Origin: Adhaeribacter aquaticus DSM 16391
Lineage (GTDB): Bacteria > Bacteroidota > Bacteroidia > Cytophagales > Hymenobacteraceae
Assembly (NCBI RefSeq): GCF_000473365.1
Contig: NZ_KI421517.1
Location: forward strand, 1,732,745-1,796,744
Direction of reading: 5' to 3'
Length of the DNA stretch: 64,000 nucleotides
Within the stretch, counting starts at the first letter, position 1. Each line of letters opens with the position of its first letter. The position numbers and the translations under genes were made by a program. Positions 25,560-34,781 of the stretch are shown in pieces. Below the pieces are notes generated by a model. That model made no database searches and had not been told where the DNA came from. It was given only the letters and a program-made list of their open reading frames with translations.

Positions 25560-27152
25560 TTAATTTTCGGGATTAAAATCTTTAAAGGTTTTATTAATGT
25601 TTTCGTTAGTAGCTTTATTTTTATTTTTCCAGCTCGAATCAAGCTCTAAGGCTACTAAACCTTTTAAATTCAAGGCTACCATAAAGTCATCCATTTCTTT
25701 CGTAAATTCTGGTCGCCTCCGAGAAGATTTTAAGGCGTATTTCCGGGCAAAAATATCACCTTTAGTTTGCAGCTCATTTCGCTTCTCTATAATATAATTT
25801 AATCGATCTACTAAATCTTTGGTAGAACGCCCGATGACTTCGGTTGCTTCCAACGTACCAATGGTCATAACCAAAGTACCGCCAATAGTGGTAACTTTTT
25901 TGGTAGTAGCTGGCACATCTATAACTACAGGAGTAATACCTGTACCCGCTCCCAGGGTGGCTGTAGTAACCGAACGTGCCTTTTTACCTTTTCTGGCTCT
26001 GGAGTATTTACGCTTTAAATCTTTTTCTGCATCCTTTAATTGTTCCATCAGGTCCCAAGCCTTAGCTAATGAGCCCCGATAAGCCATATAAAGCTTCTGA
26101 TCATTTTCAGCTTCGTTTACCGCATTTAGAACGGAGAAAGTAATGGTTCGTTCTTGTTGTTTATGGGACTTATCAATTACAAAAAAGGTGATATTAAAGG
26201 ACACTGAATCAAGCGGATCTTTAACAAAGTCATAGCCTGGTTTCCAAATAAACTCGTATTGGGAAGGCGTATTTTTTACCAGCGCATTTAATGGAACGGC
26301 CGGGCTTTCAGAACTGAAACTAAAGGAAGCAATATCACTTTCTCCGTTCGGATCGTTTAGCTGAAACTTTAGATTCAGGGTAGCATCTTCTTTAAACCTA
26401 AACCTTTTCTGAGAAGGAATCAACAACAAACTTGGCGGTAAATCTTGTTGGGTTACTTCTATCTTAAACTGGCCTTTGGTGCGGGCCTTGGCAGGCTGAT
26501 CTTCCACAAAAAACTCCAGTACTATAGGGGTAGTCCTAAGCCGGTTAAATTGCGTCATGGAAGGCTTCCAGGAAAATTCACCCTGAGCAGATAATTTTGC
26601 GCCTTCTGGCATATTGGCTAATATAGGCACAAAGATAGTCGGATCGTTATCCTCATCTTTAATGGTAGTAGCCTCTATAGTATACACATTATTTGTATTG
26701 TACTGAACATAAAAAGGTTTAAGCTCCCCTACCGACGGTGGCCGGTTAACGTTTTCTACTACTATATCAATTACCTGACTTACTCGTTCGTCTTTTTCAT
26801 TACTTACATCAAAGAGTACCTGAAGCGTACGGCTTTTATTCAGGCGGTCTACTATTTCAAAGCTAGGCACCCAAGAAAAGCGACCTAATGAATCAAATTC
26901 CATTCCTTCTATCCGGCCTTGAGTAATAGAATATATATTTCTACTACCCGTTCCCCCAGAAGCTTTTACTTCAAATTGCAGCTTTTGCCCTTCCTTTACT
27001 ACATTCCATCCCGGCTGGTTTGGAAAAGCAATTTTCATGGGATTAGCCTGGGCTGCAGGAGGATTGGCATTTTCAGTAGTAGTTACTTGTTGTGCGAATG
27101 GTTTATTTATTAAAAGTAAAATGAAAGATAACAGGAAAAAGATCTTTTTCAT
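25560..27152 (-). CDS. secreted protein with Ig/cadherin-like repeats
   Basis: 530 residues. Signal peptide (about 1-20, ending PFAQ). About 35-365 contains three or four domains of the putative-Ig/cadherin type, each with a pattern such as GRFSWVPSFE, GEFSWKPSMT and YEFIWKPGYD. The C-terminal 160 residues are different: a helical, charged segment around a Gly/Thr-rich stretch near 400-440 that might be a membrane-active hairpin. No T9SS sorting domain is seen at the end, so the exit route is unclear. I do not recognise the whole protein. It is monocistronic, ended by the 21-bp hairpin. Confidence 0.75.
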   Translation of the reverse strand: MKKIFFLLSFILLLINKPFAQQVTTTENANPPAAQANPMKIAFPNQPGWNVVKEGQKLQFEVKASGGTGSRNIYSITQGRIEGMEFDSLGRFSWVPSFEIVDRLNKSRTLQVLFDVSNEKDERVSQVIDIVVENVNRPPSVGELKPFYVQYNTNNVYTIEATTIKDEDNDPTIFVPILANMPEGAKLSAQGEFSWKPSMTQFNRLRTTPIVLEFFVEDQPAKARTKGQFKIEVTQQDLPPSLLLIPSQKRFRFKEDATLNLKFQLNDPNGESDIASFSFSSESPAVPLNALVKNTPSQYEFIWKPGYDFVKDPLDSVSFNITFFVIDKSHKQQERTITFSVLNAVNEAENDQKLYMAYRGSLAKAWDLMEQLKDAEKDLKRKYSRARKGKKARSVTTATLGAGTGITPVVIDVPATTKKVTTIGGTLVMTIGTLEATEVIGRSTKDLVDRLNYIIEKRNELQTKGDIFARKYALKSSRRRPEFTKEMDDFMVALNLKGLVALELDSSWKNKNKATNENINKTFKDFNPEN

Positions 27153-27499
27153 TATTGGAAACTAAGGACAGGTTTGCTCTTTACGACTCTAAAAATAATA
27201 AAGACTTTTGTAATTGAATTGCTAAAGTATTAAATTAAGTAGTAGTATCATTTTTACATATACCTCTTAAAGGTTAAAGCTGTTATGCATTAAACGTAAA
27301 TAATAAAGGTTATTATGCTGCGAAACTAAAGAAAAATTATTCCTCTGCCCTTGTTGGTCTTATTTAAACTTTTTAAAATATTTTATTATAAGGGAAAAAC
27401 AGGTAGGCAGAAACATCTAAATGTTAGATTATTAGAACCCGTAGTTGATAAAGCAAAAAGGATGGTAGTTCACCAGTAGAAAATTGATCCCACCGCTTT
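27153..27499 (-). other. 347-bp intergenic region
   Basis: AT-rich; upstream region of the Ig-like protein gene and downstream of the DUF5916 gene. No clear hairpin terminator or promoter box. Confidence 0.35.
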
Positions 27500-30163
27500 T
27501 TACTTTAGGAAACGGTAAGTCCATTTAATTAAATAGTTATTGCGGGCCTGGTCGGCAAAGGCATTATCAAATAAACTAGTAGCCAGAGGCGTATTTAAAT
27601 CAGAAGCCGCATTTGGGGTGTTGCCCTGAGCCCATACCAAATATAACTCAGAACCTGGTTTGTATTCCCACCGAACAATCAGGTTGGAGCGTAGTTGCAC
27701 AAAGTTAAAATCTGGTTTATTGAAGTTGTAGTCCGGGTTACCATCTCCATTCTCATCTACCCAATATTTCCCCTCCTGAAAACTAATCTGGTTTGGCGCA
27801 AGCACATAGAACCGGTCGTCATATTTTTTAGCCATCGGATTGGCTACATAAGCAAAATGGTTATAAAGGGGCCGCGTAATATAAGGCTGTCCATAATACT
27901 GCAGGGTAAGGTCAGGCGTAATGTTATAACTTATCCGACCGGTAAATCTTAAGGTATTTTGTTTTACCTCTCCTACTATTGTTTTAAGCGAATTCTGATA
28001 GTTTACTGTACTAACAAACTGATCCTGTCTCCGCCAATTATAGGAGTAATTGCTGCTCAAACCTATGCGAAGTGCATCAAAAGGCTGAACAGTAAAAGAC
28101 AAACCATAATCATAGCCTTTTAGGGCATTTTCAAATCCCCAAAAATGAAACATATGAGCATTTACAAATATCTTTTTTCGGGTATCGCTGGTAACGTAAA
28201 CATTATGTCCTAATCCGGCCGGCCGGCGCATAGACAAAGTACCTCTTAGGGCGTTATTGGAAATATCAAAAGGGTTCCAGGTTAATCCAGTACCAACCTG
28301 CCAGTTATTTTTGAAATTGGCATGTGCATTAAAATTGAATGCCTGATACAAAAACTGCCCGCCAAAGTCCCAGCGCGACCAATGGTTATAGTTAAGCCGG
28401 GCACTCCGGAAGAAAGAAAAAGATTTAGGATAGTGAAAACCGGCCCAGGTAAAATGATTTATCTCATTAGCCGTAAGCATAAATCCAATATCATTCAGCT
28501 CCAACTCCGGAGATCGGAAAGTAAGACCCGTTTCAAATTTAAAAATCTGGCCCAGCCTGCCAGACTTACCGCCTATTTTACCAAACCGTACTGTACCACC
28601 CATACCCGTAAGCGAGGTCCGGCTGCTATCTAAACTTACTTCAGGCGCTCCCTGGCGTTGAAAAAGATGCTCAAAACTGGTCTGGGTTCGCAAAATAGCC
28701 TGCGTACTACCTTGTACATGACTAAAAACCAAATTGCCTCTTACGTACCAGGTCCGGTTTTTCCAATACTGTAAAAAATCTAACCCACCAGAAAACGCAT
28801 TTTGATGTAAAAGATCATTCAGTCCTTTTTGCCGGTTTACCCCGGTTATAATACCGCCAATTATAGTATTACCAGATTTGATATCCTTTTGTAACCTTCC
28901 AACAAAATAATTAGTGAGCGGCTCTACTAATTCTGTCCTTCGCTCGCCTTTAGAATCAATGGTGGCCCACTCCCGTTGCGTTACACTTTCCAGAATACCA
29001 ATACTCCAGCCTTTCTTGGTTTTTCCGCTAAACTTAGCTGCTCCTAATATAGAAGTGTTTTGAGGCACATGAGCGAATTCTCCATTTTTTAAGTTAGGAT
29101 ACCGGTGAGGAGAACTTCCAATCCGACGGGAATAGAACAATAAATCACTATCATAATCGCCGCCGGCCTCCGACCCGGTTAAACGATAGTCAAAAATATT
29201 GCGGCTCTCAATAAAAAAAGGTCTGCGTTCAGCAAAAAAATTCTGGAAGCCATCTATCCGCACCTGCGACGGATCAGCCTCTACTTGCCCAAAATCCGGA
29301 TTAACCGTAAAATCCAGAATCAGATCGTTGGTAACGGCAAATTTACCATCTAGGCCAACATTTATTTTTTGGTCTGAGCCTGTAGCAAATGGATTTCCAG
29401 GTTCTTTTTTATACCTATCGGTTTGTGCTGTTACATAAGGTGCAAGTTCTATCTGCCGGTACATCGGGATATTTTTAATCCCATGTAATTCGCCAAAGCG
29501 GCTTACCCAAACGCCAGAATTTTGCGGAATATATTGCCAGGTAGATCGTTCTTCTTTCCGGAACAACCTTCTGGTAATTTGAAGGCCCCACACCTTCTCC
29601 TGATCCTTTCCATACCGGAGCTGACTAAACGGTATTTTTATTTCACCGGTCCAGCCTTTATCGTCTACATGGGTTTTGGCAAACCAGATTGGGTTCCAGC
29701 TCGCATCCCACCCATTGCCATCGTTAGATACAAATTCATCGTTTCTTACACCTGAAACAGATAAGGTAAATGAAAAAGCTGTACGCAAATCATGATAACT
29801 ATCTATGTTTACTTCAATCCAATCTCCTGGAAATTCATCGCGCCGTCCCATCCTTTTCACAATAGAATCCGGGGCTACATCATGGCACCGATAGGCTATA
29901 TAAAGAAACTTCTCATCGTATAAAATTTTAAAACTGGTCGGCTGATAAGGTGCTTTCCCTTCATTTGGTTGCCATTGCGTAAAATCTCCTCCCCATTCAA
30001 CCTTATTCCAGGCATCTTCATCTGGAATACCATCTAAAGTAATGTTGCCTGCTAATCTGTCCGTAAAATATTTCTTTTTTACTCCAATAGAGTCAGCAGA
30101 TTGGCTATAAACAGCAAATGCAGAAAAGAAGAAAATAATAAGACAGAGGACAACTTTATTCAT
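27500..30163 (-). CDS. DUF5916 domain-containing outer-membrane protein with CBM9-like domain
   Basis: 887 residues. Signal peptide (about 1-20, ending VYSQ). About 35-235 is a CBM9-like domain (GNITLDGIPDEDAWNKVEW, LYIAYRCHD, GEIKIPFSQLRY), followed by the DUF5916 region that carries NPDFGQVEADPSQVRIDG and FFAERRPFFIE, a conserved block of this family, and then beta-rich sequence to an aromatic C-terminus (WTYRF) as in outer-membrane barrels. Function unknown; possibly handling of large polysaccharide or other ligands. It stands alone. Confidence 0.88.
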   Translation of the reverse strand: MNKVVLCLIIFFFSAFAVYSQSADSIGVKKKYFTDRLAGNITLDGIPDEDAWNKVEWGGDFTQWQPNEGKAPYQPTSFKILYDEKFLYIAYRCHDVAPDSIVKRMGRRDEFPGDWIEVNIDSYHDLRTAFSFTLSVSGVRNDEFVSNDGNGWDASWNPIWFAKTHVDDKGWTGEIKIPFSQLRYGKDQEKVWGLQITRRLFRKEERSTWQYIPQNSGVWVSRFGELHGIKNIPMYRQIELAPYVTAQTDRYKKEPGNPFATGSDQKINVGLDGKFAVTNDLILDFTVNPDFGQVEADPSQVRIDGFQNFFAERRPFFIESRNIFDYRLTGSEAGGDYDSDLLFYSRRIGSSPHRYPNLKNGEFAHVPQNTSILGAAKFSGKTKKGWSIGILESVTQREWATIDSKGERRTELVEPLTNYFVGRLQKDIKSGNTIIGGIITGVNRQKGLNDLLHQNAFSGGLDFLQYWKNRTWYVRGNLVFSHVQGSTQAILRTQTSFEHLFQRQGAPEVSLDSSRTSLTGMGGTVRFGKIGGKSGRLGQIFKFETGLTFRSPELELNDIGFMLTANEINHFTWAGFHYPKSFSFFRSARLNYNHWSRWDFGGQFLYQAFNFNAHANFKNNWQVGTGLTWNPFDISNNALRGTLSMRRPAGLGHNVYVTSDTRKKIFVNAHMFHFWGFENALKGYDYGLSFTVQPFDALRIGLSSNYSYNWRRQDQFVSTVNYQNSLKTIVGEVKQNTLRFTGRISYNITPDLTLQYYGQPYITRPLYNHFAYVANPMAKKYDDRFYVLAPNQISFQEGKYWVDENGDGNPDYNFNKPDFNFVQLRSNLIVRWEYKPGSELYLVWAQGNTPNAASDLNTPLATSLFDNAFADQARNNYLIKWTYRFLK

Positions 30164-30526
30164 GTAAAGAAAAATGAAATAATCAACTCACCGTAATCCT
30201 TAGCAATAGTTACAATAATATTTTTTTGATCAGACCAAAAAACCACATCTTCCTTAAAAACAGAAGAGTAATAAATATTATTGATCTTGCTAAAGCGGAT
30301 CACAACCTGCCCGCAATTTATAACTTATGCTAGTAACTTTATTTAATTCAACTCATTATAATTTACATTATATGTTTTTCTCCTAATTTATTTTTATTAA
30401 TTATTTACACGTGAAGAATGAAAAAAAATTTGCTTTAATATGAAACCTTGTATATATTAGTCCTTCAATTAAAAAATTGTATTGCCAATAACTCATTAAT
30501 TAGTTCTCTTTTGTGTCATCTTAATT
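30164..30526. other. 363-bp intergenic region
   Basis: Very AT-rich, between the divergent DUF5916 gene and the small gene at 30527. No convincing promoter, terminator or RNA was found. Confidence 0.35.
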
Positions 30527-30742
30527 ATGGTAAAGCTTATGGTTAATTTAACAGAAAAAGAAATTGTAGGTTTTAGTTACAAAGAAGTAGAAGAAAAACT
30601 CCTTTATGTAAGACAGTTGTTAAGGCCAGAAAATGATATATTTAAGATAGAAACTTATTTTAAATATGTTTATCTGCTGGAGCAAAGAAAAAACCTTTTA
30701 AGCCGAAGTAATAGGAGAATGATTACTGAAAACTACAATTAA
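30527..30742 (+). CDS. small helical hypothetical protein
   Basis: 71 residues (67 if the second ATG at 30539 is used), charged and helical, FSYKEVEEKLLYVRQLL then YLLEQRKNLLSRS. No known motif; I do not recognise it. It stands alone and has no visible terminator. It resembles the 66-residue gene at 24455 only in size and helicity. Confidence 0.45.
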   Translation: MVKLMVNLTEKEIVGFSYKEVEEKLLYVRQLLRPENDIFKIETYFKYVYLLEQRKNLLSRSNRRMITENYN

Positions 30743-31045
30743 TTGCATTAACAAATTTTACTTAAGTCCGGAAGAAAACAGCCCCCAATTCTACTGGACT
30801 AGAGAACCTTAAAAGGCCTGAACTCAAATGTTAAGTTATTATTCTTGACTATGGCTTTGCGTCCATTTCACTTAAACAATACTTCTAGAAGATTCTCCTT
30901 AACCTTTATTGGATAACATTAGAGATAAAGATCCTTATAGTTCTTTTTTAAATTATTCAAATAATTATTAAAAGTGGAAAAGGCTATCTGCAATATTTGG
31001 TAGAAGGATTCGTCGCTTGTATTATCATCAGAAGCCTAACAGAAA
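30743..31045. other. 303-bp intergenic region
   Basis: Noncoding, between two small convergent genes. Only weak AT-rich inverted repeats are seen (near 30950); no good terminator. Confidence 0.35.
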
Positions 31046-31474
31046 TTAAACAACTTTAGTTATATCAAATAGCCATTTTAAAGCAATTTCCGGCTCAAAG
31101 AAAATTTCCACTTTCAGGTATTTACTTAACTCTGTGTTAACTTTAACTAGGTTATGAATTCGAATAGTCGTCATCAATTCTAAACCCAGTTCCGATATAA
31201 CATAAGCCAGTTCGTGTTGTTGGGCAGGATTGAAACTGGTAAAAATTTCATTAACCAGCCAGTTTTGATCTGCAATATCCAAAAATAATAATTGCCGCAT
31301 ATCACAAAGCCAATTAGTTAAGCCGTACTGGTTGGCAAATGAATGAGCCTTCAGGATGATTTCTTTAAAACTTTCACTTTTAGGATGTTTTAACCAGACA
31401 ACTTGGATAAACTCCAAATCCATATTTGTCTCAATTTTAGCATCTTCATTTGAAAAAATTATAAACAAGTCCAT
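31046..31474 (-). CDS. hypothetical protein, possible STAS/SpoIIAA-like fold
   Basis: 142 residues without signal or membrane segments. A block with VVWLKHPKSESFKEI followed by YGLTNWLCDMRQLLFLDIADQNWLVNEI resembles the core of small Cytophagales proteins that I associate with a SpoIIAA/STAS-like fold (a strand, a helix, an 'xxWLxDxR' strand, then DxxW). This is recollection of a pattern and unverified. It is monocistronic in an AT-rich accessory stretch. Confidence 0.55.
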   Translation of the reverse strand: MDLFIIFSNEDAKIETNMDLEFIQVVWLKHPKSESFKEIILKAHSFANQYGLTNWLCDMRQLLFLDIADQNWLVNEIFTSFNPAQQHELAYVISELGLELMTTIRIHNLVKVNTELSKYLKVEIFFEPEIALKWLFDITKVV

Positions 31475-31693
31475 AAATCCCTCATACTTAAAACCATCAC
31501 AAGAAGTTTTAAAAATATAAAAATATTTATAATTAGTATGACGTTTTAGCCAGAAGCAAATACAAAAATGTCATCAATTACAGCTAAAAAACAATAAAGG
31601 TAGCCTATTTCTAGAACTACCTTTTATAATATCAGAACCTCATGCTTGCTAGCTTGGATTAAGAAACTAGCAATAGGTTTATATTTGAACCAT

Positions 31694-32791
31694 TTAATTG
31701 GCTACTTTTTTATTATCATAACCCATAGCTGTTGCAATTAATTGATCCGAATGGGTATATATATCATCTATGGTTTTTATTTCATATTTAATTTCTTTTC
31801 TATTCTCATCAAATAAAACAATGCCCTTTTTACTTCCATCTAAATATAACCGACATACAGGCTTTCTATTATTATCATCTATAAGTACACTAAAATAGCT
31901 TTGCGCATCTCTATATACAATTCTATTAGCATCAAACTGGGTTCTAAGAATAGACTTAACGATAAAGAATGCTTCTTTTTCAATCTCAGTAGTTACTATT
32001 TTGGATTCAGGTTCAGATACAGTTAATACCACATCTTTTTCTGGTGCTGAAGAAACCACATCCGAATATTCTCTATTGGTTTCCGTTTGTAAAGCTGATT
32101 TTAACCTATCACTAATCATATCACTTACAAGTTGATTTAATGATTTTTTGACTACACCAGTGAATTGTTCCATAACTTTTGCTGTCAGAATACCAGTATG
32201 AATCTGCTTGGCAAAATGCCGTACAAAGGCATCCGTTGGATTGTTCATTTCATCCAACATTATCTTTTTAATTTCTCTGTTATATTTCAGCTCAGTAGCA
32301 GCATTAAGAATATTTTCTATGTCAAATATATTCTTGTGGTACTTCTTAAGTTCTGCAACAGTAGCATCTGATATATCAGTCATAGTAAACTCCCAGAATG
32401 GTTTATCATCCATTTTGTTAGGTTCTACTAAGTCAGTATAGAATTTATAGGTAACACCATTAGTCAGAATACCAAACTTAGAAGTGGTTACATGAAAATA
32501 TCGATGTAGTTGAGAATTATGAACATTTAAATCCTCTTTCCAGTGTTTACATTCTACAATGATGACTGGTTTATCATCCTTCATGATGCAGTAATCAACC
32601 TTCTCCCCTTTCTTGATGCCTAAATCAGCTACAAATTCTGGTACCACTTCATGTGGATTAAATACATCATAACCTAGTGCAGCTATAAAGGGCATTATAA
32701 AAGCATTCTTAGTAGCTTCTTCTGTCTGAATACTATCTTTTAATCTGGATACTTTTTCTGATAATGCTTTGATTAAATCTATAAAGTCCAT
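31694..32791 (-). CDS. type I restriction HsdR N-terminal domain protein (solitary)
   Basis: 365 residues. The N-terminal half (about 20-160) is the HsdR_N type PD-(D/E)xK nuclease fold: GEKVDYCIMKDDKPVIIVECKHW gives D66 and E80-x-K82, followed by QLHRYFHVTTSKFGILTNGVTYKFYTD. The C-terminal part (about 270-360) is a separate beta-rich domain. No helicase domain, methylase or specificity subunit is nearby, so it is not a complete type I restriction enzyme. Relatives occur as stand-alone genes, and a role in defence or DNA processing is inferred. It lies in the AT-rich stretch near the tRNA-Ser gene. Confidence 0.8.
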   Translation of the reverse strand: MDFIDLIKALSEKVSRLKDSIQTEEATKNAFIMPFIAALGYDVFNPHEVVPEFVADLGIKKGEKVDYCIMKDDKPVIIVECKHWKEDLNVHNSQLHRYFHVTTSKFGILTNGVTYKFYTDLVEPNKMDDKPFWEFTMTDISDATVAELKKYHKNIFDIENILNAATELKYNREIKKIMLDEMNNPTDAFVRHFAKQIHTGILTAKVMEQFTGVVKKSLNQLVSDMISDRLKSALQTETNREYSDVVSSAPEKDVVLTVSEPESKIVTTEIEKEAFFIVKSILRTQFDANRIVYRDAQSYFSVLIDDNNRKPVCRLYLDGSKKGIVLFDENRKEIKYEIKTIDDIYTHSDQLIATAMGYDNKKVAN

Positions 32792-33104
32792 AATGAATAG
32801 GTTATGTGGTGGAAGATTGGAAAATATAGAAAGATTAAATTTATTAAAAAAGCACTTTACTTAAAATAAGATAATTTAATCTAAATATTAGAATACTTCT
32901 TATCTTAAGACTCCAATGAAGTTTCATTTGAACTTGCTACCACAGTAAGTTTATAACTCATCACTAAATAGATTATATAACTATATTTCAAGATACCTAC
33001 TTCTAAAGCTTTTTGTTTATAATGTTTATTAAAGTTAGACTAACTATGGAAACAACAACGTCAATTCTTTTCTAAATGGGTAATCTAATTACAGCAAATT
33101 GCCA

Positions 33105-33413
33105 ATGCGGGTTAAAACTAATCAGATTTATCAGGGGATCGGTTTTAAATACTTTGAAACAGGTAAGATAATAGAACCTGCGTTTTGTGATTCTTGTGGT
33201 TTGGTATCTGGAAGAGATAAAAATAAAATCTCCACCAGATGTTCAAAATGCCGAAAGAAAATGAAGTTCTATAAAGAAGGCATTGAAGGTGGAGAAATAG
33301 AAAGAATGTTCAGCATTCCAACTGATGAATACTTACAAAGTAAAAAATATTGGCATTGCCCAAAGTGTAAAAAGGAAACTTTAGAACTTGAGTTTATAGG
33401 TTGTTGGGATTAA
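33105..33413 (+). CDS. zinc-ribbon protein, probably frameshifted at its 5' end
   Basis: 102 residues from ATG 33105 (a TTG at 33099 would add two). Zinc-ligand pairs: FCDSCG, RCSKC and HCPKC. The overlapping frame starting at ATG 33076 reads MGNLITANCQCGLK, a typical N-terminal strand with a CxCG knuckle, and runs out of phase just where this frame's NQIYQGIGFKYF begins. One extra A in the run 33114-33117 would fuse the two into a single 112-residue protein. So the gene is either a fresh pseudogene, a sequencing error or uses an internal start. Function unknown. Confidence 0.6.
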   Translation: MRVKTNQIYQGIGFKYFETGKIIEPAFCDSCGLVSGRDKNKISTRCSKCRKKMKFYKEGIEGGEIERMFSIPTDEYLQSKKYWHCPKCKKETLELEFIGCWD

Positions 33414-33503
33414 TTCTTATATCTATTTTTAGAAATAAGGCTTAGTAAATATGCCATTTAATCAGGCGTTTTGTACCTAACTTGTATCCGATAAAATGAA
33501 GAA

Positions 33504-33540
33504 ATCCCATAAAATGCTAAATATTAACAATTTATGGGAT
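33504..33540 (-). terminator. hairpin after the tRNA-Ser gene
   Basis: A 10-bp perfect stem (33504-33513 with 33531-33540, arm ATCCCATAAA) with a 17-nt loop, starting 8 nt past the tRNA 3' end; the tail is only moderately T-rich. Probably the tRNA terminator. Confidence 0.55.
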
Positions 33541-33547
33541 TAGGTTG

Positions 33548-33635
33548 CAGAGAGGATGGGATTCGAACCCACGATACCCTTTTGAGGTATACACACTTTC
33601 CAGGCGTGCTCCTTCAACCACTCGGACACCTCTCT
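33548..33635 (-). tRNA. tRNA-Ser (anticodon GGA)
   Basis: An 88-nt cloverleaf: acceptor AGAGAGG/CCTCTCT, class II long variable arm, anticodon loop CTGGAAA giving anticodon GGA, and a T-loop stem with GGTTCGAATCC. CCA is not encoded. Its neighbours are a zinc-ribbon fragment on one side and asparaginase on the other; no integrase or direct repeat of its 3' end was seen. Confidence 0.95.
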
Positions 33636-33646
33636 GTTTGTGGGTG

Positions 33647-33677
33647 CAAAGTAAGACAAAAATTAGCCAGAAAACAA
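33647..33677 (-). promoter_or_regulatory. promoter of tRNA-Ser
   Basis: Minus strand: TTG (33675-33677), a 20-nt spacer, then TTACTTTG (33647-33654) followed by CA, close to the TAnnTTTG consensus. The start point falls just upstream of the tRNA 5' end at 33635. Confidence 0.6.
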
Positions 33678-33703
33678 GCCTTACTTCTACAAACCCTAAT
33701 AAC

Positions 33704-34780
33704 TTATATAGGTTCTTCTGAAATTTCTCCGCGCAGATTGCTTTCCAGCAACTTACGGGTTTCTTCTCTTGGTAACCCTAAACCTAATACGTACATTAAT
33801 TTTGTTACTGCCGCTTCACTGGTTATATCCGCCCCGCCAATTACGCCCATTTCCTGTAAATATTGGCTCGTCTGGTAACGCCCTTGTTCTACCCGTCCAC
33901 CGTCGCATTGGCTGACATTTAGAATAAATGTCCCCCGGTTAATAGCCTCTTGCATGGCATTTAAAAACCATTGGGCGGTAGGTGCATTACCAGAACCATA
34001 GCTTTCCAGCACAACTCCTTTTAAGCCTTTGGTAGCTAATAAGTTTCGAATAACTCGTTCTGCCAAGCCGGGAAATAATTTAAGCCTAACGATGTTACGT
34101 TCCAATTGCTGGTGCACAATAAACGGGCCTTTTGGTAAAGAACGAATCAGCATAGGGCGATATTCTATATTTACCCCAGCCATGGCCAATGCCGGATAGT
34201 TTACTGATTTAAAAGCATTAAAATGGCTGCTTTCTACCTTTTTAGACCGATTGCCCCGTAATAATAAATTACCAAAGTAAATACAAACTTCAGGAACAAT
34301 ACAACGACCAGTACGGGTAGAAACAGCAATTTCCAGAGCCGTAACTAAATTTTCCCGGGCATCCGTCCGTGGTTTACCAATAGGCACCTGGGCTCCCGTA
34401 AAAATTATTGGCTTTTGTAAATTCTCCAGCAAGTAACTTAGGGCCGAGGCAGTATAGGCCATGGTATCGGTACCATGCAATACTACAAACCCATCATACT
34501 CCTCGTAATTATCCCGAATAATAGAGGCAAGCATGATCCAATCTTCTTCGGTTACATTAGAAGAATCAATTGGCTCGGTATAGCTAATAACCGAAATTGA
34601 AATATTAAGCTGCCGCAATTCCGGCATCCGATGCATTATTTCCTCAAAATTAAAAGGAACCAAATGGCTCCCGGAGCGGTCAGATACCATACCAATGGTA
34701 CCGCCAGTATATATAACAAGCACTGAGCCATCGGGCTCGAGCGTAGATGCTGTATTTAGATGGACTTTTTGTAATTCCAT
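33704..34780 (-). CDS. ansA: type I L-asparaginase
   Basis: 358 residues, cytoplasmic type (no signal peptide). Hydrolyses asparagine to aspartate and ammonia. Both catalytic Thr motifs are present: VIYTGGTIGM and VVLHGTDTMAYTA, with Lys in the TGAQVPIGKPRTDARENL block. The C-terminal QCDGGRVEQGRY block is typical of the type I fold. It begins 1 nt after the TatD stop, so it is the last gene of the operon coming from 37.3 kb. The tRNA gene follows on the same strand. Confidence 0.93.
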   Translation of the reverse strand: MELQKVHLNTASTLEPDGSVLVIYTGGTIGMVSDRSGSHLVPFNFEEIMHRMPELRQLNISISVISYTEPIDSSNVTEEDWIMLASIIRDNYEEYDGFVVLHGTDTMAYTASALSYLLENLQKPIIFTGAQVPIGKPRTDARENLVTALEIAVSTRTGRCIVPEVCIYFGNLLLRGNRSKKVESSHFNAFKSVNYPALAMAGVNIEYRPMLIRSLPKGPFIVHQQLERNIVRLKLFPGLAERVIRNLLATKGLKGVVLESYGSGNAPTAQWFLNAMQEAINRGTFILNVSQCDGGRVEQGRYQTSQYLQEMGVIGGADITSEAAVTKLMYVLGLGLPREETRKLLESNLRGEISEEPI

Positions 34781-34781
34781 T

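Noticed and set aside
24455-30742. The small genes at 24455 and 30527 as paralogues
   Set aside because: Both are short and helical, but no convincing residue-by-residue match could be made.
33504-33635. tRNA-Ser 3' end and hairpin as an attachment site of an integrated element
   Set aside because: No integrase and no second copy of the tRNA 3' end was found in the window; only the gene content hints at an island.
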